A stretch of DNA of 64,000 bases from Bradyrhizobium hipponense (GCF_008123965.1 NZ_VSTH01000019.1:1-64000); one strand, 5' to 3'. Counted from the first letter of the stretch, positions 18,123-27,978 are shown. Notes: generated by a model not told the origin, from the sequence alone. Numbers and translations are program-made.

Positions 18123-19931
18123 CTATGCGCGAACCCTGACATAGCTGCCGGGGGCGTCCTCGATCGGGGGCAGCGCCTCGCTGCCGACGCTGCGTGCCGG
18201 GACTTCCTCCGGATCGATTCCGCCCAGCCATTCGCGCCAGTCCGGCCACCATGATCCCTTGTGCTCGACGGCGCCCTTCATCCACTCGGCGACGGTGACG
18301 TCCTTGACGTTGTCGTTGGTCCAGTACTGGTATTTGTTCGATGCGGGCGGATTGACCACGCCGGCGATGTGGCCCGAGCCGGACAGCACATATTTCACCG
18401 GACCGCCGAAGAACTGCGAGCCATAAAGCACCGACTCGGCCGGCGCGATGTGGTCTTCGCGGGTGGCGAGGTTGTAGACGGGCACCATGACTTTGGACAG
18501 ATCGAGCAGGGTGTTGTCGAGCACCATCGAGCCGGTGGATAGCCGGTTCTCCAGATAGCAGTTGCGCAAGTAATAGGAATGGTTCGCCGCGGTCATGCGC
18601 GTTGCGTCCGAATTCCAGTGCAGCAGGTCGAATGCGCTCGGCTGCTGGCCCTTGAGGTAATTGCTGACGACGTAGGACCAGATCAGGTCGTTGGAGCGCA
18701 GCATGTTGAAGGCCATCGCCATCTTGGAGCCTTCGAGCACGCCGGCCGCCTTCATGTCCTGCTCGAGGGCTGCGATCTGATCCTCGTCGACGAAGACGAG
18801 GAGGTCGCCGGCGTGGGTGAAGTCCACTTGTGCGGCAAAGAACGTCGCAGAGCTGACGCGCTGGCGGCGCTTCTCGGCGAGCCAGGCTAGCGTGGTCGCG
18901 AGCATCGTGCCGCCGACGCAATAGCCGGCGGTGTGCACCTTCAGTTCGCCGGTGACCTTCTCGATCACGTCCATCGCTGTGAGCACGCCTTCCTTCATGT
19001 AGTCTTCCCAGCTTTTGCTGCCGAGCCCCTTGTCGGGATTGACCCATGAGATCATGAACACGGTGATGCCCTGGTCGACGCACCACTTGATGTAGGATTT
19101 CTCCGGCTTGAGATCGAGGATGTAGAATTTGTTGATCCAGGGCGGCACGATCAGCAGCGGCGTGCGCAGCACCTTCTCCGTCGTCGGCGCATACTGGATC
19201 AGCTGCATCATCTCGTTCTGGTAGATCACCTTGCCTGGCGTCGTCGCCATGTTGACGCCGACGACGAGGTTGTCCGGATTGGACTGGCGGATCTTCAGCA
19301 TGCCCTTGCCGGCAGCGATGTCCTCGGCAAGCATCTTCAGGCCGCGCGCGAGATTGTCGCCGGACGTTGCAACCGTCTCGCGCAGCACTTCCGGATTGGT
19401 CATAACGAAATTCGACGGTGACAGCGCGTTGGTGACCTGCTGGATGTAGAACTCCGCCTTGCGTCGGGTCTTCGGATCGAGCCCCTCGGCGTCGCGGACC
19501 AGCTCCTGCGCCCATTTGGTCGTGAGCAGATAGAGCTGCATCACGAAATCGAAGAACTGGTTCGACTTCCATTCCGGATCGGCGAAGCGCTTGTCGCGCG
19601 GCGAGGGCGCGATCGCGGGCGGAGCGTCCTCGCCGGCCATGCGCCGCGCCGCCGAGCCCCAGAGGTCGAGATAGTCCTTGGCGAGCTTGGTCTGGAGATC
19701 GGACGAGCGCGTACTGTCCGACAGCCAGTATTCGGCGACCGACGTGAAGGTCTTGATGACCTCGGTGAGCTCGGCCGGCGGGCGATCCTGCACCTCGCCG
19801 CTCTCGCGCGGCTTCAGGTACGCGGCGAGCGCCTTGCCTCCGCTCTCCATCGCCCGCGCGACATTCATCGCGAAGGCTTCCGCATTGAACTTCGTCTCTG
19901 ACTTGGGCGTGTCGGTGGTGGCGATACTCAT
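18123..19931 (-). CDS. phaC: Class I poly(3-hydroxyalkanoate) synthase
   Basis: Polymerises (R)-3-hydroxyacyl-CoA into PHA granules, the carbon store of rhizobia. The 602-aa length is right for class I. The lipase-like box is GYCVGG with nucleophile Cys338; the other catalytic residues appear as Asp493 (TREDH) and His521 (GSGHIAG). The N-terminal segment of about 200 aa, needed for granule binding and dimerisation, is complete. phaA, phaB and phaR are not in the window, so phaC is unlinked here as in several rhizobia. Confidence 0.94.
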   Translation of the reverse strand: MSIATTDTPKSETKFNAEAFAMNVARAMESGGKALAAYLKPRESGEVQDRPPAELTEVIKTFTSVAEYWLSDSTRSSDLQTKLAKDYLDLWGSAARRMAGEDAPPAIAPSPRDKRFADPEWKSNQFFDFVMQLYLLTTKWAQELVRDAEGLDPKTRRKAEFYIQQVTNALSPSNFVMTNPEVLRETVATSGDNLARGLKMLAEDIAAGKGMLKIRQSNPDNLVVGVNMATTPGKVIYQNEMMQLIQYAPTTEKVLRTPLLIVPPWINKFYILDLKPEKSYIKWCVDQGITVFMISWVNPDKGLGSKSWEDYMKEGVLTAMDVIEKVTGELKVHTAGYCVGGTMLATTLAWLAEKRRQRVSSATFFAAQVDFTHAGDLLVFVDEDQIAALEQDMKAAGVLEGSKMAMAFNMLRSNDLIWSYVVSNYLKGQQPSAFDLLHWNSDATRMTAANHSYYLRNCYLENRLSTGSMVLDNTLLDLSKVMVPVYNLATREDHIAPAESVLYGSQFFGGPVKYVLSGSGHIAGVVNPPASNKYQYWTNDNVKDVTVAEWMKGAVEHKGSWWPDWREWLGGIDPEEVPARSVGSEALPPIEDAPGSYVRVRA

Positions 19932-20185
19932 GGGCAGAACAGTAACGATTCATTCCGTATTCGTCACCGCGAAGCTCGCACGTTTGGCGTTAAACACTCT
20001 CGAAGATGTGCTGCACTGCGACAAATTTTCTTGGTTCCGTCACAATCAAGCCGCACCGACCGGGTTGATGGACGCCGGATGGTTTTCTCGCTCGCACCAT
20101 TTTTGGGCACAATGGTTTGAGCTTGGACGGGTTGTCGGGTTAAGGTCCGGCAGCCTTGCGTTGGGACGAGGTGGGGATTTCCCAA

Positions 20186-20461
20186 GTGTTGGCGTTGAAG
20201 GACCTGCAAAAGACGCGGCTTGCCTGCTGCGCACTGCTGATCGCGGCGGCGGCGCTGGGCGGTTGTTCGAGTCAGCTTGCCGACCTTGCGCCTGCGGATG
20301 CGCAGGCGCACCCCAGGGAGCCCGGCTCCTATTTGCCGGTGCACGATCTGCCGCCGGACCGTGATCAAGCAGTCATCCCGCCGGATCAGCGCGCCAAGAT
20401 CGAAGCCGAGCTTGCCGCGGCGCGCGACCGCCAGGCCACTGCCGCCAAGGACGCCAAGTAA
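20186..20461 (+). CDS. Small lipoprotein, function unknown
   Basis: About 91 aa. An N-terminal signal with lipobox LGGC (AALGGCSS) predicts lipid attachment and an envelope location. The mature part is Pro- and Asp-rich, with PGSYLPVHDLPPDRDQAVIPPDQ, and ends in a helical Ala/Lys-rich stretch. The GTG at 20186 was chosen because GAGGTGGGG lies about nine bases upstream; a TTG at 20156 would add a charged extension before the signal peptide. It precedes the alaC-like gene by about 245 bases. Confidence 0.7.
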   Translation: MLALKDLQKTRLACCALLIAAAALGGCSSQLADLAPADAQAHPREPGSYLPVHDLPPDRDQAVIPPDQRAKIEAELAAARDRQATAAKDAK

Positions 20462-20645
20462 CCGAAGGCGCCAGGTAAAGACGCCAGTTGGGGCGCGGCA
20501 AGGTAATCGCTGGCGCCCCCGCCACACCGTGCTAAAAAGACCTGAGTTCAGCCGAGAGTTGGGGCGAAGGAGTTCAGCCCTTGTCGCCGAAAATGGCTCT
20601 AGGCTTTTGATGTAGAGGTGTTTTCGCCCAGGAGCCGGGTGCCTT

Positions 20646-20670
20646 TCAAAGGGCCGTCACGGCCCTTTGA
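20646..20670 (+). promoter_or_regulatory. Strong hairpin between the lipoprotein and aminotransferase genes
   Basis: TCAAAGGGCC (20646-20655), GTCAC loop, GGCCCTTTGA (20661-20670). The stem is perfect over 10 pairs and is followed by TTCTGTCC rather than a T-run. It is either a poor terminator for the lipoprotein gene or a leader structure 36 bases ahead of the alaC-like ATG. No leader peptide with a telling residue run was found near it. Confidence 0.5.
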
Positions 20671-20706
20671 TTCTGTCCTGACCGGTTGCCCGGAGCCCAG
20701 AGAGCC

Positions 20707-21927
20707 ATGGAAGAATTTTACCGCATCCGCCGCCTTCCGCCTTACGTGTTCGAGCAGGTCAACCGGGCCAAGGCCGCCGCACGGAATGCCGGCGCCGACA
20801 TCATCGATCTCGGCATGGGCAATCCGGACCTGCCGGCGCCGGCGCACGTGCTGGAGAAGCTCAAGGAGACCCTCGGCAAGCCGCGCACCGACCGCTACTC
20901 GGCCTCCCGCGGCATCCCCGGACTGCGCCGGGCCCAGGCCGGCTATTATGCCCGCCGCTTCGGCGTGAAGCTCAACCCGGACACCCAGGTGGTGGCGACG
21001 CTCGGCTCCAAGGAGGGCTTTGCCAACGTGGCGCAGGCGATCACCGCGCCAGGCGACGTCATCCTCTGTCCGAACCCGAGCTACCCGATTCACGCCTTCG
21101 GCTTTTTGATGGCGGGCGGCGTGATCCGCTCGGTCCCGTCGGAGCCGACGCCGCAGTTCTTCGAGGCGGTGGAGCGGGCGATCGTGCATTCGATCCCGAA
21201 GCCGCTGGCGCTGGTGGTGTGCTACCCCTCGAACCCGACCGCCTATGTCGCGAGCCTCGACTTCTACAAGGACCTCGTGGCGTTCGCGAAGAAGCACGAG
21301 ATCCTGATCCTGTCCGATCTCGCTTACGCCGAAGTCTATTTCGACGAGAACAACCCGCCGCCCTCGTTGCTCCAGGTGCCGGGCGCGATCGACGTCGCCG
21401 TCGAGTTCACCTCAATGTCGAAGACCTATTCGATGGCCGGCTGGCGCATGGGCTTTGCGGTCGGCAACGAGCGCGTCATTGCAGCCCTCGGGCGCGTCAA
21501 ATCCTATCTGGACTACGGCGCCTTCACGCCGATCCAGGTCGCGGCGACCGCCGCGCTGAACGGCCCTGACGATTGCATCAAGGAGATGCGCGATACCTAC
21601 CGCAAGCGCCGCGACGCGCTGGTGGAGTCGTTCGGTCGCGCCGGCTGGGAGATTCCGCCGCCGGAGGCCTCGATGTTCGCCTGGGCGCCGTTGCCGGAAG
21701 CCTTCCGCAGCGTCGGCAGCATGCAGTTTGCGACCCTGATGGTGGAGAAATCCGGCGTCGTGGTCTCGCCCGGCGTCGGCTTCGGCGAACATGGCGAAGG
21801 ATATGTCCGCATCGCCATGGTGGAAAACGAGCAACGGATCAGGCAGGCCGCGCGCGGCGTTCGCCGCTTCCTTGAAAGCGGCATCGAAACGTTGCACAAC
21901 GTCGTTCCGCTCGCCAACCGGCGTTAA
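20707..21927 (+). CDS. alaC: PLP-dependent aminotransferase, AlaC-like
   Basis: A 406-aa class I/II aminotransferase that closely follows E. coli AlaC: FYRIRRLPPYVF at the start, SRGIPGLRRA, GSKEGFANVAQAI, CPNPSYPIHAFG, and the PLP-lysine Lys239 in SMSKTYSMAGWRMGF. AlaC converts pyruvate and glutamate to alanine; rhizobial homologues next to hom are often labelled LL-diaminopimelate or aspartate aminotransferase, so the amino donor is uncertain. It is 29 bases from hom on the same strand, suggesting one amino-acid operon with hom. The start is the ATG at 20707. Confidence 0.82.
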   Translation: MEEFYRIRRLPPYVFEQVNRAKAAARNAGADIIDLGMGNPDLPAPAHVLEKLKETLGKPRTDRYSASRGIPGLRRAQAGYYARRFGVKLNPDTQVVATLGSKEGFANVAQAITAPGDVILCPNPSYPIHAFGFLMAGGVIRSVPSEPTPQFFEAVERAIVHSIPKPLALVVCYPSNPTAYVASLDFYKDLVAFAKKHEILILSDLAYAEVYFDENNPPPSLLQVPGAIDVAVEFTSMSKTYSMAGWRMGFAVGNERVIAALGRVKSYLDYGAFTPIQVAATAALNGPDDCIKEMRDTYRKRRDALVESFGRAGWEIPPPEASMFAWAPLPEAFRSVGSMQFATLMVEKSGVVVSPGVGFGEHGEGYVRIAMVENEQRIRQAARGVRRFLESGIETLHNVVPLANRR

Positions 21928-21956
21928 TTCTCTTCGACAGGTTTTCTAAAAGCATC

Positions 21957-23273
21957 ATGGTCGCACCCCTGAAAGTGGGCATAGCGGGGCTCGGCACCGT
22001 GGGCGCCGAAGTTGTCCGTTTGATCGAAACGCAAGCCCGCGTGCTCGCAGGCCGCAGCGGACGCGGCATTCGTGTCGTCGCCGTCACCGCGCGCTCGAAG
22101 GCAAAGAAGCGTAGCCTCGATCTGCGCGATGTCGAATGGGCCAGGGATCCGATGGCGCTGGCCACGCATCCCGGCATCGACTGTTTCGTCGAACTGATCG
22201 GCGGTGCCGGCGATCCTGCGCTCTCCGCGGTCGAAGCCGCGCTCAACGCCGGCAAATCCGTCGTCACCGCCAACAAGGCGCTGCTCGCCAAGCACGGCCT
22301 CAAACTGGCAAAGGCCGCTGAAAAGCACGGCGGGGCGCTGAATTTCGAGGCAGCGGTCGGCGCCGCAATCCCCGTCATCAAAACGTTACGCGAGGGTCTT
22401 GCGGGAACCGGCATCAACCGCGTCTACGGCATCCTCAACGGCACCTGCAATTACATCCTGACGCGGATGGAGCAGGAAGGCTTATCCTTTGGCGAATGTC
22501 TGAAGGATGCGCAGCGGCTCGGCTATGCCGAGGCCGATCCGTCCTTCGACGTCGACGGTCACGACACCGCACAAAAGCTCGCCATTCTCGCCAGCCTCGC
22601 CTTCGGCACGAAAGTTGCTCAAAGCGCGGTGTATGTCGAAGGTATCTCCTCCATTGCGCCGGAAGACTTACGCGCCGCCGCTGATCTCGGTTACCGCGTC
22701 AAGCTGCTCGGCGTCGCCGTGCGCACCGCCATGGGCATCGAGCAGCGCGTGCATCCGACCATGGTTCCAAAATCCTCCTCGATCGCGCAGGTGATGGGTG
22801 TCACCAATGCGGTCACGATCGATGGCGAGGGCATTCCGCCGATCACGCTGGTCGGCCCGGGTGCCGGGGGAGCTGCCACCGCATCCGCGGTCGTTGCCGA
22901 CATCGCCGACGTCGCGCGCGGTATCCGCGCCAATCCGTTCGGCCGGCCGATCTTGCATCTGCGCGACACCAAGAAGGCGCCGATGGAGCGGCACGAGGGC
23001 GGCTACTACATCCGCCTGTTGGCGCGCGATTTCCCGGGCACCGCGGCCGCGATCGCGACCCGGCTCGCGGAGCAGAAGATTTCGATCGAGTCGATCGTGC
23101 AGCGGCATCCCAATGGCGGCGCTGCGCCGGCAAATGGCAAGGCGGTGCCTGTGCCCGTCATCCTGATCACCTACGCAACGCATGAGGACGCCGTGCGCCG
23201 CGCACTCGCGGCCGTGCAGCGCGACAAGGTGATCAGCGGACGGCCGCAGGTCATAAGGATCGAGAAGAACTGA
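21957..23273 (+). CDS. hom: Homoserine dehydrogenase
   Basis: Reduces aspartate semialdehyde to homoserine, the branch point to threonine and methionine. The 438-aa protein has the N-terminal nucleotide fold (VGIAGLGTVGAEVV, from residue 5), the catalytic domain with NFEAAVGAAIPVIKTLREGL and GILNGTCNYILTRM, and a C-terminal ACT domain (about 350-438, starting YYIRLLARDFPGT) for threonine feedback. It is the monofunctional form. It lies directly after the alaC-like gene and before glpX. Confidence 0.94.
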   Translation: MVAPLKVGIAGLGTVGAEVVRLIETQARVLAGRSGRGIRVVAVTARSKAKKRSLDLRDVEWARDPMALATHPGIDCFVELIGGAGDPALSAVEAALNAGKSVVTANKALLAKHGLKLAKAAEKHGGALNFEAAVGAAIPVIKTLREGLAGTGINRVYGILNGTCNYILTRMEQEGLSFGECLKDAQRLGYAEADPSFDVDGHDTAQKLAILASLAFGTKVAQSAVYVEGISSIAPEDLRAAADLGYRVKLLGVAVRTAMGIEQRVHPTMVPKSSSIAQVMGVTNAVTIDGEGIPPITLVGPGAGGAATASAVVADIADVARGIRANPFGRPILHLRDTKKAPMERHEGGYYIRLLARDFPGTAAAIATRLAEQKISIESIVQRHPNGGAAPANGKAVPVPVILITYATHEDAVRRALAAVQRDKVISGRPQVIRIEKN

Positions 23274-23354
23274 CACGGTTCGAACGAACTGTGGGTGTTA
23301 TGAGTTGATGCGGGCGGAGATTTCCGTCCAAACCTGTTTCGAAGGAGTGAGCCG

Positions 23355-24356
23355 ATGTCGACCCATATTTCAGTCCCGCCGCACGCGTTGCTCGAGCGCA
23401 TTCTCACGCTGGAGATCGTGCGGGTGACGGAGCGGGCGGCGGTGTCTTCGGCGCGGTTGCGCGGGCACGGCAATGAGAAGGCGGCCGACCAGGCCGCCGT
23501 GGACGCGATGCGGCGCGAGCTCAACAAGCTGCCGATCGAAGGCACCATCGTGATCGGCGAGGGCGAACGCGATGAGGCGCCGATGCTTTTCATCGGCGAG
23601 AAGGTGGGCATGAACGCCGGCCCGCAGGTCGACATCGCGGTCGACCCGCTCGAAGGCACCACGCTGTGCGCCAAGAACATGCCGGGCTCGATCGCCACCA
23701 TGGCGATGGCCGACGGCGGCACGCTGCTGCACGCCCCTGACGTCTACATGCAGAAGCTCGCGATCGGTCCCGGCTACGCCAAGGGCGTCGTCGAGCTCGA
23801 CGCCACGCCGGCCGAAAACGTCCGCCGTCTCGCCAAGGCCAAGGGCGTGCCGGCGGAGGGGATCACCGTGCTCGTGCTCGACCGTCCGCGCCACGCCAGC
23901 ATCATCGAGAGCGTGCGCTCGACGGGCGCGGCCGTGCGCCTCATCACTGACGGCGACGTTGCCGGCGTGATCCACTGCGCCGACCCCGACAACACCGGCG
24001 TCGACATGTATCTCGGCACCGGCGGCGCGCCGGAAGGCGTGCTCGCCGCCGTGGCGCTGCGCTGCATCGGCGGCCAGATGCAGTGCCGCCTGATCCTGGA
24101 TTCCGACGAGAAGCGCGAGCGCGCCGCCGAGATGGGCGTCAACGATCCCAAGATGATCTACGGCATCGAGGACATGGCCAGGGGCGACTGCCTGTTCGCC
24201 GCCACCGGCGTCACCACGGGCTCGCTGCTCTCGGGCGTGAAATTCCGCAAGGACGGCGTGATCGAGACCGAGACGGTGGTGATGCGCTCGGTCACCGGCA
24301 CGGTGCGCTACATCAAGGCCGAGCACCGCGAGCTGGCGAAGTTCCACCTCGATTGA
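23355..24356 (+). CDS. glpX: Class II fructose-1,6-bisphosphatase
   Basis: Gluconeogenic removal of the 1-phosphate from fructose 1,6-bisphosphate. At 333 aa it matches GlpX. The metal-binding segments are visible: GEGERDEAPML (about 57-67) and DPLEGTT (about 97-103), and VTTGSLLSGVKF near the C-terminus. A GAAGGAG Shine-Dalgarno precedes the ATG. It follows hom by 81 bases on the same strand. The hairpin CAACGTTCGG/CCGGACGTTG at 24375-24404 lies just past the stop but lacks a T-run. Confidence 0.93.
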   Translation: MSTHISVPPHALLERILTLEIVRVTERAAVSSARLRGHGNEKAADQAAVDAMRRELNKLPIEGTIVIGEGERDEAPMLFIGEKVGMNAGPQVDIAVDPLEGTTLCAKNMPGSIATMAMADGGTLLHAPDVYMQKLAIGPGYAKGVVELDATPAENVRRLAKAKGVPAEGITVLVLDRPRHASIIESVRSTGAAVRLITDGDVAGVIHCADPDNTGVDMYLGTGGAPEGVLAAVALRCIGGQMQCRLILDSDEKRERAAEMGVNDPKMIYGIEDMARGDCLFAATGVTTGSLLSGVKFRKDGVIETETVVMRSVTGTVRYIKAEHRELAKFHLD

Positions 24357-24430
24357 GGCTGCGACGATCGCACGCAACGTTCGGCTAACTAACGCCGGAC
24401 GTTGGTCGCCGATAGGCACCTCCGTCAGGG

Positions 24431-25624
24431 CTACGGACTGCGAGGCGGTGCTGGCAAAAACATGAAGGCATCACGCAAAGTCAGGCCTAACTTCAAAGCC
24501 GACTGAAGCACATCGACTTCTTCTGCAAACGGCCGGAGAAGCAGCTTCGCCGATTGGACATCCCCGCTCGCAAGCGCGCGTCGAGCCTTTGCGTCGGCCT
24601 CAATATAGGCATCGGTAGCGAGCAAGTTGGACAGCGCGCCTGATATGGCGCCATCGTAGCTCTCCAATCGGACTTCCGAGACGTAGTGATCAGGCCGGAG
24701 TTTGATTTGATTTTCGGTCTTTGCCGGATCGAAAAGTCCGACCTTGCTCAACATCACCAGCAGAGGATGATTCCGGGCGATCGAGGCTGGAATGATCTCG
24801 TAGGTCTTGAGTCTTCCAAATCGATCCGAAACAGATGAGAATGAAATGACCGGCCCGATGTTGAAGCGCGAATTGCGGTGAAGCACGGCAACGCGATGAT
24901 CAATTTCGGAGTCGGCCCCGAAAACCGCGCCGCTCTTAATTCCGGCGTCGAGGCCGTTTGCGATCAGGTATGACGAAAGCTGGGCAACGCGCACGGTGAC
25001 GGCGCGTTCCTCGAGCCCGTCCACCTCAAATTCGATCTCGCGTCCTGTGAGTGCGGACAAACCGACCGTATAGGCCCCGACAGTCTCACCGCAAAGGTAA
25101 GGAACGATCTCTACCCATAAACTGTAGGGGTGATCTGGAAACGGCTCGAACGAGCGGCGTGATTGCTCTAGCCACATCTCGGGGGAGCAGCCAACTTTTC
25201 CACTCCAGACGACGCCAAGACAACCCGGCAGCGCTTCGAGTACGCCGCCGACAACGGCCGTTGTGAGGCGAGTACTCTCAACGGACCCAAGCTTTGGCGT
25301 CTCTGCCTTGTTCTCGGCGGAGCCCATGGTCGAGACGATGAGGTGCGCGCGGTGCCGCCCAACTGCTTGGAAAGCCTCCGGCCATACCCAGGAAGCCCGC
25401 TGCCACAGCTGCTGATCGAAGGGCAGGGGCGCAGGCATCAAGAGGATGGCCATGAGATGATCGCCGGCGCGGATGAACGTCGCCTTGTCGGCGTTTTCAC
25501 TTGTTGTGACTTCGCTGCTTTCCCAGCGCAGGCCGGGATGACGGACGCGGAGCGTCTCGATCAGGAGTCCCACATTTGGGAGGCGGGCGTCCTCAAGCAA
25601 TGCATATGCAACAGCGTTGGTCAT
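24431..25624 (-). CDS. Hypothetical protein, DUF4261-like
   Basis: A 397-aa soluble protein that I tentatively place near DUF4261, from the block GDHLMAILLMPAPLPFDQ followed by WVWPEAFQAVGRHRAHLIVST. No catalytic motif is clear. The C-terminal third is helical. Codon use looks less GC-biased than the neighbouring core genes, hinting at transfer. The start could be the ATG at 25624 or an in-frame GTG at 25663; neither has a strong Shine-Dalgarno. It begins the accessory stretch that separates glpX from recJ. Confidence 0.6.
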   Translation of the reverse strand: MTNAVAYALLEDARLPNVGLLIETLRVRHPGLRWESSEVTTSENADKATFIRAGDHLMAILLMPAPLPFDQQLWQRASWVWPEAFQAVGRHRAHLIVSTMGSAENKAETPKLGSVESTRLTTAVVGGVLEALPGCLGVVWSGKVGCSPEMWLEQSRRSFEPFPDHPYSLWVEIVPYLCGETVGAYTVGLSALTGREIEFEVDGLEERAVTVRVAQLSSYLIANGLDAGIKSGAVFGADSEIDHRVAVLHRNSRFNIGPVISFSSVSDRFGRLKTYEIIPASIARNHPLLVMLSKVGLFDPAKTENQIKLRPDHYVSEVRLESYDGAISGALSNLLATDAYIEADAKARRALASGDVQSAKLLLRPFAEEVDVLQSALKLGLTLRDAFMFLPAPPRSP

Positions 25625-25789
25625 GGCAGATGCGTTACACCCCGAGTGGTTGAAGCCGATCACCTCGCTCGTCTTGGACGTGCTTGATGTGCCGGACTAG
25701 CGCTATTGTTGCATGGAAGGGATCATGCTTTAAAGCCCTCGATCAGATCCGAAGCCGCCCCGGGGCACGGGAAATCAGCGGAGCAAAGC

Positions 25790-26518
25790 ATGACCACGAC
25801 GTCCGATCTTTCCGCCGTCAAAGCCTTGGTGTTCGACGTGTTCGGCACGGTCGTCGACTGGCGCACCAGCCTGATCACGGATTTCACGTGGTGGGGCAGG
25901 GAGCGCGGCATCAGCGCCGACTGGACCGCGCTGGTCGACGGCTGGCGCGGCATGTACATGGCCTCCATGGACGACGTGCGTAAGCATCCGGAGCGCGGCT
26001 ATGTGATGCTCGACGATTTGCACCGCCGCTCGCTGGAAAAGCTGGTCGAGCAGTTTGCGATCAAGGGCCTCACTGACGCGGACCTCGATTATCTCACCAA
26101 AGGCTGGCACCGCCTGCATCCCTGGCCCGACAGCGTCGCCGGCCTGACGCGGTTGAAATCGAAATTCGTGATCTCGCCGCTGTCCAACGGCAACGTCGCG
26201 CTGCTCACCAACATGGCGAAGTTCGCGGGCCTGCCCTGGGACCTGATCATGTCCGCCGAACTGTTCGAGCATTACAAGCCGGATCCCGAAACCTATCTCG
26301 GCGCCGCGCGCCTGCTCGGCCTCAAGCCAGCGCAGGTGATGATGGTCGCCGCCCACAACGGCGACCTCGCCGCCGCGCAGAAGAACGGCCTGAAGACCGC
26401 GTTCGTGGCGCGGCCGACGGAGTACGGTCCGTTGCAGAAGGTCGATTTCGAAGCCACCGGCAACTGGGACATCGTCGCCAGGGATTTTGGCGGGCTCGCC
26501 GACAGGCTGAGCTGCTAG
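25790..26518 (+). CDS. Haloacid dehalogenase, type II
   Basis: A 242-aa HAD hydrolase of the L-2-haloacid dehalogenase group, which replaces the halogen of short 2-haloacids by hydroxyl. The nucleophile is Asp16 in FDVFGTVVDWR; motif II is SPLSNGN; motif III/IV is YKPDPETYLGAA. The segment MMVAAHNGDLAAAQKNGLKTAFV matches type II enzymes, which use AHxxDL. The ATG at 25790 starts directly before the HAD core; an in-frame extension of 28 residues looks non-coding. Physiological substrates may be other than haloacids. Confidence 0.88.
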   Translation: MTTTSDLSAVKALVFDVFGTVVDWRTSLITDFTWWGRERGISADWTALVDGWRGMYMASMDDVRKHPERGYVMLDDLHRRSLEKLVEQFAIKGLTDADLDYLTKGWHRLHPWPDSVAGLTRLKSKFVISPLSNGNVALLTNMAKFAGLPWDLIMSAELFEHYKPDPETYLGAARLLGLKPAQVMMVAAHNGDLAAAQKNGLKTAFVARPTEYGPLQKVDFEATGNWDIVARDFGGLADRLSC

Positions 26519-26582
26519 ACCCGCTTTGCGCAGCGCGATGTGTTGACGAATACCCAGGGGTTCCTTGGGCCGAGAGCAGCTC

Positions 26583-27230
26583 TCACAGCGACGCCGACGG
26601 CAATCGCGGCGTTGTGGCCACGAAAGCCGTTCGCTTGGAAAAATCTGCCCACCAGTCACGCAGCCTGAGGTGCCCCTGAAGCAGCGCTTTTCCTTCAGGG
26701 GCCAATACAAAATAGCCGATCATCGGCGCGAGATGAATGTCCGCGAGCGATAGTTGATTCCCGCAGAGATATGGTCCCTCGACGAGGGCTTTCTCCAATG
26801 CTGACAGGATCCTCGGCGCAGCTTCGAGGCCTTTTCGAAATTCGTTCTCGTCCGCCGGCAATCCCATGAGCGGCTTGAAAACCCCGTGGGAGAAGACTTG
26901 CCTCACCAGAGGCCAGTAAGCGTAGCTGTCCACGATCGACATGATCTGATTGCAACGCGCCCGCGTTCTTGGCTCCGTGGATTGAAGCTCGGGTCCTTCG
27001 AACGCTTCATCCACATAGCGCGTGATGGCGCCCGTTTCGTAGACGACGAAGCCATCGTGAACCAGCACGGGAACGCGCTTGAAGGGATGCATTGCAAGGT
27101 AGCTTGCAGGGATATTCTGCGCGAACGGATTGACCTCGACCCAATCGTACGCCACGCCCTTTTCATGGAGAGCCAGGCGGGCGATCCAGGAATAGACGCT
27201 GTACTGGTAGCCGTGCAGCTCAATCGCCAT
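26583..27230 (-). CDS. Glutathione S-transferase family protein
   Basis: A 215-aa GST-like protein: thioredoxin-fold N-domain (residues 1-80, with HPFKRVPVLVHDGFVVYETGAITRYVDE) and an all-helical C-domain ending LRDWWADF. The cis-Pro in RVPVL and the ET of YETGAITRY form the usual glutathione pocket. It is convergent with the dehalogenase gene (64 bases between stops) and 67 bases downstream of the GntR gene's stop on the same strand. The substrate is unknown. Confidence 0.85.
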   Translation of the reverse strand: MAIELHGYQYSVYSWIARLALHEKGVAYDWVEVNPFAQNIPASYLAMHPFKRVPVLVHDGFVVYETGAITRYVDEAFEGPELQSTEPRTRARCNQIMSIVDSYAYWPLVRQVFSHGVFKPLMGLPADENEFRKGLEAAPRILSALEKALVEGPYLCGNQLSLADIHLAPMIGYFVLAPEGKALLQGHLRLRDWWADFSKRTAFVATTPRLPSASL

Positions 27231-27297
27231 GCGGCGTGCTCCTGGTCTCCAGGATTGCCAGACACTGGCAAGTTTACAAGCCGTTGTGACCTCTCCC

Positions 27298-27963
27298 TCA
27301 CGCGATCTTCAGCGCGAGTTCGCTCCCGTCCGTCTCCGCAAATCCGGCCTGCAGGACCTCTTCGCGCTTGTGCCGGAGATGCGCGCGCAAGATGTGGGAA
27401 AGGCCAACGCCATCGCGCCTCTGCAGCGCGTTCAGAATCGCTTCGTGCTCGCTGACCGCGAACGCCCAGCGTTGCGGGCTCATCGGCGTGACGTAGCGCG
27501 CGCGGCGAATGCGCGCGGTCACGGAGGCATAGAGTCCCGAGAGCACGGGATTTCCGGCGGCGGCGACGATCGCCTCGTGGATGGCGCGGTTGCCGCGATA
27601 GTACTGGATTAAATCGCCCTCGCGATAGTGCTGCACCATCGACGCGTGCGCGGTGGCAATCTCGTCGATCTCGCCGTCGGTGATGCGCTCGCAGGCGAGC
27701 TCGCCGGCGAGTGCCTCGAGGCCCTGGCAGACCTCGAACAGGTCGCGCATGTCCTTGTCGGTCAGCTTCGCCGCGCGCGAGCCGCGATGGGGCAGCAGGT
27801 GCACCAGGCCCTCGGCGGCGAGGACCTTGAGCGCTTCGCGCAGCGGCGTGCGCGAAATCTGCAGCCGGTCGCACAGCTCGCGCTCGGGAATGCGGGCGCC
27901 GGGCGGGATTTCGCCGTCGAGCAGAATGGCGCGAATGCGCCCGACGACCTCCTCATGAAGCAT
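27298..27963 (-). CDS. GntR-family regulator, FCD (FadR-C) domain
   Basis: A 221-aa regulator with N-terminal winged helix-turn-helix (PGARIPERELCDRLQISRTPLREAL, about residues 19-44) and an all-helical FCD ligand domain that normally binds a small carboxylate with a metal. The ATG at 27963 was chosen; an upstream TTG at 27990 would put the operator-like palindrome at 27979 inside the coding region. It is divergent from the crotonase-CoA-transferase-Tct-PdxA operon and almost certainly controls it. The likely effector is that operon's imported acid or its CoA ester. Confidence 0.88.
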   Translation of the reverse strand: MLHEEVVGRIRAILLDGEIPPGARIPERELCDRLQISRTPLREALKVLAAEGLVHLLPHRGSRAAKLTDKDMRDLFEVCQGLEALAGELACERITDGEIDEIATAHASMVQHYREGDLIQYYRGNRAIHEAIVAAAGNPVLSGLYASVTARIRRARYVTPMSPQRWAFAVSEHEAILNALQRRDGVGLSHILRAHLRHKREEVLQAGFAETDGSELALKIA

Positions 27964-27978
27964 GGAGTAGAGCCCTAT

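Noticed and set aside
18073..19953. Frame of 626 codons overlapping phaC in another frame of the same strand
   Set aside because: Arg/Gly/His-rich out-of-frame shadow of a clear PHA synthase.
20646..20670. Hairpin before the alaC-like gene as a second attenuator
   Set aside because: No T-run follows, and short frames nearby lack any run of Ala, Thr or Met codons, so only a generic hairpin is supported.
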